A program made the position numbers and the translations under genes. Under the pieces are notes generated by a model, which did no database searches, was not told the origin of the DNA, and saw only the letters and a list, made by a program, of their open reading frames with translations. Positions 30,287 to 36,758 of a DNA stretch of 36,758 bases are shown here, in pieces (position 1 is the first letter of the stretch; each line of letters begins with the position of its first letter). The DNA lies in NCBI GenBank assembly GCA_005239865.1, contig SBBC01000013.1:1-36758 (forward strand), given 5' to 3'. The stretch comes from Candidatus Microgenomatus auricola (GTDB lineage: Bacteria; Patescibacteriota; Patescibacteriia; SBBC01).

Positions 30287-31490
30287 GTTGTTGCGAAAGT
30301 GAATAAATTGGCAGGATCACCGCTACCGCTAAGAGCGCTACGCCGACACCGAGCAGGAGCATCAGCACCGGCTCGATGACGGCGGAGAGGTTGGACATGG
30401 TCTGGTCGATTTCTTCTTCGTAAAACTGGGCCAGCTCACCGGCGATCGTGTCGAGTGAACCGCTTTCTTCGCCGACTGCGATCATTTGCGTAGTGATGGG
30501 TGGAAATAATTTCGGGTAGTGTTCCAGGACCTTGGCAATCGTACTGCCGGTTCGGAGCTTCGTCCCAGCTTCTTCAAGCGCTGAACGATAGAAAAAATTT
30601 CCCATTGTCCGACTGACGATCAGGAAGGTTTCGATGATCGGAATATTCGTTTCGAGAAGCGATGATAGCGACCGCGTGAAGCGAGCCAGATTGATCTTCT
30701 TGATGATCGGTCCGATGACCGGAGTCCGGAGGAGCGTTGCATCGAACAAGCGCTGACCATCCTTCGTTCGGCTGAAACGGAGCAGCAAAATCAGAACGAC
30801 CACCAAGACGATGACGGTCAAGACACCGTGAGTCAAGAGAAATCCGGAAAATCCGATCAGGACTTTGGTAGCGAACGGCAGCGTCGCTTCTGATTCTTCG
30901 AAAATTTCCGCTAGTTTTGGAATGACCACCACTGTCATCAAGATGGCGACCGCAATCATGGTGAAGATGATGATGATCGGATAAGTCAACGCGCCCTTGA
31001 CCTTGGATAGAAGGTTATGGTCCTTTTTCATCTTTAACGACAGACGCCCTAAGACGTCGTCTAATTTTCCGCTCGATTCTCCAGCCGCTACCATGTTGAC
31101 GTAGAGTTCGCTGAAGACCCGCGGATGTTTTGACAAACTTTTTGAAAACGCCATGCCGGATTCGACATCGGTCCGGATTTCTCCAATGACCTTCCGGAAA
31201 TACTTGTGGGTCGATTGCTGTGCCAAGGTATCGAGCGCGCGGGCAATTGAAAAGCCGGCGTGCAGGAGGACTTGCAGGTACTGCGTAAAGAACATTCTCT
31301 GGACCACCGGCACCGTCTGGAATCGATCTAAGACCGAGGCCTTGGTCTTTTTTTTCCCGATCGATGAAGCGGTCAAAGTTAAATCTCGGGCTCGGAGTTT
31401 TTTCTCGAGGTCCGGAACGTCCTGCGCAATCATCATCCCTTTTTCCGCCTGTCCATCGACGGTTTGGGCGGTGTATTCGAATTCTGGCAT
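30279..31490 (-). CDS. pilC: Type IV pilus assembly platform protein PilC (T2SS F family)
   Basis: A 403-aa membrane protein with the two T2SSF domains (about 68-190 and 270-392), each carrying conserved FTQYLQVLLHAGFSIARALDTLA-like and FTRSLSSLLETNIPIIETFLIVS segments, plus ALTYPIIIIFTMIAVAILMTVVVIPKLAEIF and EPVLMLLLGVGVALLAVAVILPIYSL membrane helices. It anchors the PilB ATPase to the membrane and passes its motion to the growing pilus. The N-terminal ~60 residues (EYTAQTVDGQAEKGMMIAQD) are the usual cytoplasmic lead. There is an 82-nt spacer to pilB, larger than elsewhere in the operon. Confidence 0.95.
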   Translation of the reverse strand: MPEFEYTAQTVDGQAEKGMMIAQDVPDLEKKLRARDLTLTASSIGKKKTKASVLDRFQTVPVVQRMFFTQYLQVLLHAGFSIARALDTLAQQSTHKYFRKVIGEIRTDVESGMAFSKSLSKHPRVFSELYVNMVAAGESSGKLDDVLGRLSLKMKKDHNLLSKVKGALTYPIIIIFTMIAVAILMTVVVIPKLAEIFEESEATLPFATKVLIGFSGFLLTHGVLTVIVLVVVLILLLRFSRTKDGQRLFDATLLRTPVIGPIIKKINLARFTRSLSSLLETNIPIIETFLIVSRTMGNFFYRSALEEAGTKLRTGSTIAKVLEHYPKLFPPITTQMIAVGEESGSLDTIAGELAQFYEEEIDQTMSNLSAVIEPVLMLLLGVGVALLAVAVILPIYSLSQQLG

Positions 31491-31572
31491 ATCGTGTAGC
31501 CCAGCTAACTAGTCAAATTGTGGCCAAGTTTTTCATGTTCGTTGCCAGGAATGGATTGGATGATCGGATATA

Positions 31573-33297
31573 TCACTCCTTCGAAACGCGGAGCACTTCC
31601 TCGATCGTCGTGATTCCGGACTTGGCCTTGAGGAAACCGTCGTGGAGCATCGTGATCATACCGTGCTTGAGGGCGGCTTGACGGAGCGCCTCGGTCGAGG
31701 CGTTACGGAGGATGAGTTCACTCACGTCAGGCGTGACTTCCACCGTTTCGTAAATCCCGATGCGTCCTTTGTATCCGGTATCGTTACACTGGCGGCAACC
31801 GCGGCCGCGGTAGAAGAGAAGTGTTTCCGGTGATTGCTTAGCCGAAGCAATGGCACCCTCACGCTCGAGAATCGTCAGAACGTTTTGCAGGTCAATTTGT
31901 TTCTCCATATTCCGAATGGCAGTCTTTGACAACGTGTAACTCTCGATGCAGTGGGTACATATTTTCCGGACGAGACGCTGGGCCACGACGAGGTTCGTCG
32001 TCGAGGCGACGAGAAAGCTCGGTATACCCATCTCGGTCAGTCGCGGTAAGCTCGTGACCGCGTCGTTCGTATGCAGCGTGGTCAGAACGAGGTGTCCGGT
32101 CATCGCCGCATGGGTCGCAATTTCCGCCGTTTCGGGGTCACGGATTTCACCGACCATGATGATATTGGGATCCTGGCGAAGGAGCGACCGTAGACCGGCT
32201 GCGAACGATAAACCGATTTTCGGATTAACTTGGGTTTGATTGACCCGCGGCATTCGGTATTCGATCGGGTCTTCGATTGTCGAAATGTTGACTGATGGTG
32301 TGCTGATTTTATTCACGATGGTGTAGAGGGTGGTCGTTTTTCCGGATCCGGTCGGACCGGTGACATAGATGATGCCGTGCGGTTTGGCGATGTTGCGCTG
32401 GAGGATTTCGAGCGAGCCTGGCTGCATCCCCAACTGTTCGAGTGACAGGACCTGCGCGGATTCATTCAGGACGCGAAGGACTATTTTTTCTCCGTCGTAG
32501 ACTGGCAGAATAGAGACACGAAAGGCGACTCGCTGCAATTCGGCTTCGATTTTGAAGCGCCCGTCCTGGGGTAGACGGTGTTCGTCGATTTTTAAGTTGG
32601 CGAGAATCTTGATGCGGGCCACGACCCCGGGTTGGATATTTTTTGGCAGGGTCATAACGTCACGCAGCACGCCATCAATCCGGTAGCGGACGACCGTATC
32701 TTTCTCCGTCGGCTCGATGTGGATATCAGAGGCGCTTTCGAAAATCGCGTGTTCGAGTAGGGTATCAACGATCCGGACGACCGGCACGTCCTCGGCTAGC
32801 TGTTTAAGGTTTTCAGCTTTTGAACTGACGGCTTGATCCGAGGTGATCTCGCGGAATTCGGCTTTTAAACCTTTATGATATTGTTTGAGGGCATTCTTGA
32901 TACCAGTGGGCGTCGTCAGGTAGAGCTCGGTTGGCAAGGCAATCTTTTTCTCGATGAATTGGAACGTTTCAATATCGTCTGGATCAAGCGTCGCGATCTT
33001 CACCACCCGGTCATTTTTCTCAAAGGGAATGACCTGGTGAAGCTGGGCAATCGGTTCGGGAACAATGTCGAGAATGTCACGTCGGATTTTGATTTCCGAC
33101 AAATCAACGAACGGAATCTTCAGCGCCGAGGCGATGGTTTCGTAGACAATAGTTTCCGACGCGAGATTCTTGGCGACCAGGAGTTGCACAACATCAGCGC
33201 GTTTTTCCTTCGCTTCCTTGGCCGCGGCTTCAAGCACGTCGGACGCAATCACGCTGCTCTTGTTGAGGATGCTGTAGAGTTTGGTTTGATTGATCAC
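31573..33297 (-). CDS. pilB: Type IV pilus assembly ATPase PilB
   Basis: A 574-aa hexameric motor ATPase that drives pilus extension. The N-terminal MshEN/GspE-N domain (about 1-140), a linker, then the ATPase core: DIHIEPTEKDTVVRYRIDGVL, Walker A GPTGSGKTT (314-322), the Asp box ISTIEDPIEYRMP, Walker B PNIIMVGEIRDPETAE and the His box GHLVLTTLHTNDA. Four cysteines (CTHC and CRQCNDTGYKGRIGIYE) form the typical zinc site. The start is GTG 33297. It is the first gene of the pil operon. No pilT retraction ATPase is present in this window. Confidence 0.95.
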   Translation of the reverse strand: MINQTKLYSILNKSSVIASDVLEAAAKEAKEKRADVVQLLVAKNLASETIVYETIASALKIPFVDLSEIKIRRDILDIVPEPIAQLHQVIPFEKNDRVVKIATLDPDDIETFQFIEKKIALPTELYLTTPTGIKNALKQYHKGLKAEFREITSDQAVSSKAENLKQLAEDVPVVRIVDTLLEHAIFESASDIHIEPTEKDTVVRYRIDGVLRDVMTLPKNIQPGVVARIKILANLKIDEHRLPQDGRFKIEAELQRVAFRVSILPVYDGEKIVLRVLNESAQVLSLEQLGMQPGSLEILQRNIAKPHGIIYVTGPTGSGKTTTLYTIVNKISTPSVNISTIEDPIEYRMPRVNQTQVNPKIGLSFAAGLRSLLRQDPNIIMVGEIRDPETAEIATHAAMTGHLVLTTLHTNDAVTSLPRLTEMGIPSFLVASTTNLVVAQRLVRKICTHCIESYTLSKTAIRNMEKQIDLQNVLTILEREGAIASAKQSPETLLFYRGRGCRQCNDTGYKGRIGIYETVEVTPDVSELILRNASTEALRQAALKHGMITMLHDGFLKAKSGITTIEEVLRVSKE

Positions 33298-33326
33298 ACA
33301 GTTTATTTGAGTTGCACGATGGGTTT

Positions 33327-33355
33327 ATTATAGCACGGAAAAACGGAAAAGTCAA
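33327..33355 (-). promoter_or_regulatory. Near-consensus promoter of the pil operon
   Basis: On the minus strand TTGACT (33355-33350), a 17-nt spacer and a perfect TATAAT (33332-33327). The leader to GTG 33297 is about 20 nt and has no clear Shine-Dalgarno sequence. Confidence 0.85.
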
Positions 33356-33374
33356 CATAAAAATGTTTAGCCGT

Positions 33375-33395
33375 CTTCCGTCGAAGTTACGGAAG
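33375..33395 (-). other. Hairpin spanning a stop codon, possible weak terminator
   Basis: CTTCCGT pairs with ACGGAAG around a 7-nt loop and includes the stop of the glycosyltransferase gene. A T run comes only about 10 nt later, so termination is uncertain. Confidence 0.3.
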
Positions 33396-35144
33396 CATAT
33401 ACAGATAGATGCTCGATCCGATTTTCTTGAGTGGCTGAAAATCCCAAAGCCAGCGGTATTCTCCGTCGTTTCGCCACAGCTGCCCAGCGCTAATGGCCAC
33501 CAGTCCCGATGGCAAGCCCGTGCGCTCGACCTCGCTGAACGTCGGCAACGGTATAGCTGAAGGGACGTAGTGAGCAACATTCGCCCGACCGTAGTAAGCG
33601 AAAGGCAGTCGGGTAATGCTGTGGTCCTTGACGTAGCGCGCGAGCTTGGGCAGGTCTTGACCCCAATCGAGATTCGAGTCGAGGAGAATACGTGGTCCGT
33701 TGCGTGACCCGCCCACGAGTGGACTGAAATATCCCATTTCGTTCGGATAGACGGCGGCCTGGACAATCACGATGTTCACGCTGATGAGCAGGGGAACGAA
33801 CATCCCAGGCCAACGTTGGCGGCCGAGCGCGGCTAAGGATCCGGCGAGGACATAGAGAAAAGGATAGATTGGCATGATATGACGCCAACCCAAATTGAGA
33901 TGGCTGAAGAGACTGAAGGCCACAAAGGCTAAGGGTGGAAGGCCGTAGATTATCCAACGGCGGTCGAGCGCTCGAAACGCTTGGTGCCAAGAGCCGCGAA
34001 GTTTTCTTTTTTGAGTGAGGATGGTCAGCCAGAGCATGAGTGTAGCCATCACCGCAATCACCGTTGGCAAGGGGGTTTTCGCTACGAAGGCCACGGGAAA
34101 ATAATACCACCAGCCCTTGTCATTGGTGTGGCCGAGGAGGTAGGCTTCTTGACCGCCAATACTATGTCCAATCACCGCAAACATGCCACGAAAAAAGGCG
34201 TAGGCCGGAACCGGCAGGCGGCTCCACTGTTCGAGTTTGGCACCAATGGTTGTAAGGCGATCGCCGAGCTGTTCGACAGCCAGCCGCTCAAGCGGCGGGA
34301 GGGTTGATGGATCGGTGGTTCGAAGCAAGGCCTCCCGTTCGCGGTACAATTGGGCGATTCTCGGGTCATCCATCGGTTTTCGTAGGTCGAATCCATACAG
34401 CGCCCAGGTGGTCATGGCCATCAGGGGAATGGCGATCGCCAGCCAATGTCGAAGTGGCCGTGCCCCGAGAACCGGGTGATGGCGGTCGTGAAACCTCAAG
34501 CACACAAGTCCGATGACAAGCACTAGGATGAAGACCAGCCCGGTGAATTTTGCCAACCCGGCGCTCAAGAGCGCCAGGCCAAACAGCAGACCGTTGGTCC
34601 GACTTGGTCGTTGCATCAGGCGGTCGAGCCGGTAGACGCTCCAGAAGGCGAAGGCGGTAAAAGCCAGATCGGTGGTGATGTAACGACTGTGTGCGATGAT
34701 GTTTGGATCGAAGGCATAGAGCGCCACACTGAACACGCCGGCCCAATCCCCGAACCAGCCGCGGACGGCATTGAAAATCCACCAGCCGAGGAGTATACTC
34801 AAGAGCATCACCGGCAATCGTCCAAGCATGAGGATGGTTTGGGGGTCCAACGTGTTGTGATAGAGGAACTCGTCGCCGAATTCCCATTCATTGAATGCCG
34901 CCCAGGACCAGTGTTCAAGTGGCAGACGGGTACTGGTAAAAATCAGCGGTCCACTGGCGAGGAGTTTCAGGAGCGGTGGATGCTCGGGATTCATGCGAAA
35001 ATCGCCGGTCCGCCAGTAACTCAGCCCGGCCGCCAGATGGACTCCCTCGTCGATGCTCTGCGATTCCTGATGCGAGCTGGTGACTTCAATCGTCAACATC
35101 AGCGCCAGTAGGATGATGACGATGGTTGTCGGTCTAAGTTTCAT
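33387..35144 (-). CDS. Polytopic PMT-family glycosyltransferase
   Basis: A 585-aa membrane protein with about 11-12 helices, of the PMT_2/ArnT-like GT-C fold. The first extracytoplasmic loop holds the catalytic acidic motif SIDEGVHLAAGLSYWRTGDFRMNPEHPPLLKLLA (residues about 30-63, the key Asp in IDEG). YITTDLAFTAFAFWSVYRL and NEMGYFSPLVGG, DSNLDWGQDLPKLARYVK are typical C-terminal parts. Such enzymes transfer a sugar from a polyprenyl-phosphate carrier to lipids or to Ser/Thr of proteins outside the membrane. The family-2 enzyme at 15064 could make the lipid-linked donor. Only 22 nt separate its start from the divergent gene at 35167. Confidence 0.85.
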   Translation of the reverse strand: MKLRPTTIVIILLALMLTIEVTSSHQESQSIDEGVHLAAGLSYWRTGDFRMNPEHPPLLKLLASGPLIFTSTRLPLEHWSWAAFNEWEFGDEFLYHNTLDPQTILMLGRLPVMLLSILLGWWIFNAVRGWFGDWAGVFSVALYAFDPNIIAHSRYITTDLAFTAFAFWSVYRLDRLMQRPSRTNGLLFGLALLSAGLAKFTGLVFILVLVIGLVCLRFHDRHHPVLGARPLRHWLAIAIPLMAMTTWALYGFDLRKPMDDPRIAQLYREREALLRTTDPSTLPPLERLAVEQLGDRLTTIGAKLEQWSRLPVPAYAFFRGMFAVIGHSIGGQEAYLLGHTNDKGWWYYFPVAFVAKTPLPTVIAVMATLMLWLTILTQKRKLRGSWHQAFRALDRRWIIYGLPPLAFVAFSLFSHLNLGWRHIMPIYPFLYVLAGSLAALGRQRWPGMFVPLLISVNIVIVQAAVYPNEMGYFSPLVGGSRNGPRILLDSNLDWGQDLPKLARYVKDHSITRLPFAYYGRANVAHYVPSAIPLPTFSEVERTGLPSGLVAISAGQLWRNDGEYRWLWDFQPLKKIGSSIYLYMLP

Positions 35145-35166
35145 GCGTTCTTGACGTCAACCGTCT

Positions 35167-35532
35167 ATGCAATTAACCTCCCCGCTCATTGGTCTAAGGA
35201 AAATACGAGCGATTCGCGGGATGGTGTTTGGCTTGAGCAGCACGGCCTTTCTCAATTTTCTCCAGTGGCTCTACATTTACCTGCGGGTGAAGCCGCAGGC
35301 CGAGCCAATTCCTCTTCATTATACCATCACTTTCGGGATCGATCGCATTGGCCCGTGGTACTCGGCCTACCTCCTGCCGCTCTCCGGTACGATGATTCTT
35401 TTTCTGAACACCCTGGTGGCCCTGATTGTTCTCGAGCACCATCGGGCGAGTGGTGTGTTCGTGGTCATTCTTTCAACTCTGATGCAACTCATTTTGTTAG
35501 CCGCTGCCTTTTTAGCGTTTCGATCGCTCTAG
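35167..35532 (+). CDS. Small three-helix membrane protein, CPR-conserved type
   Basis: A 121-aa protein with three predicted membrane helices (about 20-40, 65-88 and 95-118). Between the first two lies a loop with AEPIPLHYTITFGIDRIGPWYSAYLLPLSGTMIL. The pattern PLHYTITFGIDRIG..W is one I recognise from small membrane proteins next to mraY or glycan genes in Patescibacteria; no function is established. It ends 4 nt before mraY and is probably co-transcribed with it. No convincing promoter is visible in the 22-nt divergent gap. Confidence 0.72.
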   Translation: MQLTSPLIGLRKIRAIRGMVFGLSSTAFLNFLQWLYIYLRVKPQAEPIPLHYTITFGIDRIGPWYSAYLLPLSGTMILFLNTLVALIVLEHHRASGVFVVILSTLMQLILLAAAFLAFRSL

Positions 35533-35536
35533 GTCT

Positions 35537-36592
35537 ATGGAGCGTGTTGATTTGGCCGTAGTCGAAATCTTCGCCCTGACAACTCTGGCCTTTGCGATCG
35601 CGATTGTCTGGACGCCGCTCTTAACGAATTTCCTTTATCGTCATCGCCTCGGAAAACACATCCGAGATTCCGGGTCGACGCCGTTGTTTACGGCTCTCCA
35701 TGAGCAGAAGCGAGGGACGCCGACCATGGGCGGAGTTTTAGTTTGGGTGACGACGCTCGTTCTCGCGACTATTCCTTGGCTGCTTGATCGGGTTTTCAAA
35801 ATTAATTTTTTTCATGCTTTCAATTTCTTGACGCGATCAGAAACGCTGCTCCCCCTCGGCGCGTTAGTGGCTGCCTCACTCGTTGGTTTACTCGACGATT
35901 TTTACAACGTCAAACGGCGAGGGACTCATGATGGTGGTTTGAGGATGCGGCATCGTTTGCTGATCTACACGGTCATCGCCGTCGTCGGTGCCTGGTGGTT
36001 TGTCGCTAAACTCGACTGGACAACCATTCATCTGCCGTTTATCGGCAACTTCGACATCGGGTTGTGGTACTTTCCCATCTTCGTGTTCATCATTGTCGCG
36101 ACATCATTCTCGGTCAATGAGGCGGACGGTCTCGACGGTCTGGCCGGCGGAATGCTCCTTTCGGCGTTTGTGGCCTTCGGTGCAATTTCTTACGTTCAAG
36201 GACGATATGATTTAGCGACGCTGTGCGGAGTGATCGCCGGTTCGCTCCTGGCGTTTCTGTGGTTTAACATCCACCCGGCGCGGTTTTTCATGGGCGACAC
36301 CGGCGCGATGGGGTTGGGGACGACGCTCGGGGTGGTCGCGATGTTGACAAACTCGGCGCTCTTTCTGCCAGTCATCGGCCTCGTCTTCGCTCTCGAGTCG
36401 CTGTCGGTAATTATCCAAGTAGTCTCAAAAAGATTCCGCCGGCGAAAAATCTTTTTGTCGGCGCCGATTCACCATCACTTTCAGGCGAAGGGCTGGCCAG
36501 AACCAAAAGTGGTCATGCGCTTTTGGATCATCTCGGCCGTCAGCGCGGTGCTCGGCTTCGTTCTTTTTCTGATCGATCGCAATTTCCGCTAG
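35537..36592 (+). CDS. mraY: Phospho-N-acetylmuramoyl-pentapeptide-transferase
   Basis: A 351-aa integral membrane enzyme with ten helices that joins UDP-MurNAc-pentapeptide to undecaprenyl phosphate, giving lipid I. KRGTPTMGGVLVW is the N-terminal signature; LLDDFYNVKRRG carries the first aspartates; NEADGLDGLAGG, FMGDTGAMGLG and the histidine motif APIHHHFQAKGWPEPKVVMRFWI are all intact. It acts at the cytoplasmic face on the product line that begins with MurA, also encoded in this window. The other mur genes are not alongside, so the usual dcw order is not kept here. The start follows the upstream stop by 4 nt. Confidence 0.96.
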   Translation: MERVDLAVVEIFALTTLAFAIAIVWTPLLTNFLYRHRLGKHIRDSGSTPLFTALHEQKRGTPTMGGVLVWVTTLVLATIPWLLDRVFKINFFHAFNFLTRSETLLPLGALVAASLVGLLDDFYNVKRRGTHDGGLRMRHRLLIYTVIAVVGAWWFVAKLDWTTIHLPFIGNFDIGLWYFPIFVFIIVATSFSVNEADGLDGLAGGMLLSAFVAFGAISYVQGRYDLATLCGVIAGSLLAFLWFNIHPARFFMGDTGAMGLGTTLGVVAMLTNSALFLPVIGLVFALESLSVIIQVVSKRFRRRKIFLSAPIHHHFQAKGWPEPKVVMRFWIISAVSAVLGFVLFLIDRNFR

Positions 36593-36612
36593 CGCCGTTC
36601 GCTTCAGTGTGA

Positions 36613-36618
36613 TATACT
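36613..36618 (+). promoter_or_regulatory. -10 box before the last gene
   Basis: TATACT, 12 nt before ATG 36631, the same -10 form as the sugar-operon promoter. No good -35 box is seen at 16-18 nt. Confidence 0.45.
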
Positions 36619-36630
36619 CGTGGCGATTGT

Positions 36631-36758
36631 ATGCCACGACGCAGACCAGTTCCGATATTGACGTCAAAATTGCTGCGTCGATTCCCGGAACTTGTCCACG
36701 GGATCGGGAGGGTAGCGGGTGGTTTTCGTTTTGGCGATCAAGATTACACCCGCGACAG
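36631..36758 (+). CDS. 5' end of a probable PgeF/YfiH-type multicopper (laccase-domain) protein
   Basis: Runs off the window after 42 codons. The visible product starts MPRRRPVPILTSKLL and continues with FPELVHGIGRVAGGFRFGDQD. The pattern LL..FPELVHGI..R.GG resembles the N-terminus of PgeF/YlmD family proteins (ASxLLxxFPxLVHGFSTRxGG), which edit peptidoglycan precursors or act as purine nucleoside phosphorylases. The position after mraY would fit a role in peptidoglycan editing. The catalytic Cys/His residues lie beyond the window, so the call is tentative. Confidence 0.5.
   Translation, partial: MPRRRPVPILTSKLLRRFPELVHGIGRVAGGFRFGDQDYTRD

Noticed and set aside
31491-31572. Separate pilC promoter in the 82-nt gap (TTGACT near TACACG)
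   Set aside because: The two boxes are only 12 nt apart, and no good -10 lies at 16-18 nt.
1-36758. CRISPR array, rRNA genes, integrase or transposase genes
   Set aside because: No regularly spaced direct repeats, rRNA signatures or recombinase proteins were seen on either strand.
1-36758. Recoded TGA (glycine) as in Gracilibacteria/SR1
   Set aside because: Many well-conserved genes end at TGA at the expected length (murA, rmlD, ctpA, pyrG), so TGA is a stop.

Overview
The window looks like a chromosomal segment of a Candidate Phyla Radiation (Patescibacteria) bacterium, or a close relative, with moderate GC. Supporting this are a type IV pilus assembly cluster with no secretin gene in view, a PEGA-domain protein, a secreted subtilase with C-terminal FG-GAP repeats, a compact DnaX, a small FAM173-type methyltransferase, a tRNA without an encoded CCA, and several small proteins of the kind seen in these genomes. 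TGA is used as a stop throughout (for example in ATGA overlaps), which argues against the recoded Gracilibacteria/SR1 lineages. The placement is inferred from gene content; no rRNA is present.

Layout. 1-1702: a nicotianamine-synthase-like SAM protein and an AspA/AstE-type zinc deacylase in more AT-rich DNA. 1852-3800: a promoter, a GHMP-kinase-like protein with an apparent winged-helix C-terminus, and a terminator. 3858-6476: a co-directional run of small genes (a stand-alone Gre C-terminal domain, two cysteine-rich zinc-ribbon-like proteins, charged proteins of unknown function, a 40-aa microprotein), several with clear Shine-Dalgarno starts, closed by a strong terminator. 6495-9306: FAM173-like methyltransferase, conserved CPR-type protein and dnaX, two of them behind TTGNCG-17-TACACT promoters. 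9356-9726: an intact tRNA-Gln(CUG) flanked by two tRNA-Gln-like copies broken by GC-rich hairpins. 9822-15028: polytopic membrane protein, catalytically degenerate HtrA-like PDZ protein, secreted subtilase, GtrA protein. 15064-21243: surface sugar operon (GT2, UXS-type epimerase, nucleotide-sugar dehydrogenase, RmlC, RmlB, RmlD, RmlA). 21203-22522 (minus): PEGA/propeller protein. 22618-27530: murA, ctpA, acyP, rplI, pyrG. 27534-33355 (minus): rpmA, then the pil genes pilB-C-M-N-O plus a small membrane gene, behind a near-consensus promoter. 33387-35144 (minus): PMT-type glycosyltransferase. 35167-36758: small membrane protein, mraY and the start of a probable pgeF.

How it works together. The window is dominated by cell-envelope functions: peptidoglycan precursor synthesis (murA, mraY, probably pgeF), activated sugars for surface glycan (dTDP-rhamnose and a UDP-uronate or pentose branch) with lipid-linked glycosyltransferases, secreted proteolysis, and pilus assembly. 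These are interspersed with housekeeping genes (dnaX, pyrG, rplI, rpmA). The most unusual features are the hairpin-interrupted tRNA-Gln cluster, the kinase/winged-helix fusion, the small-gene island, and a recurring promoter type (-10 TACACT or TATACT) placed so close to ATG codons that several transcripts should be nearly leaderless.
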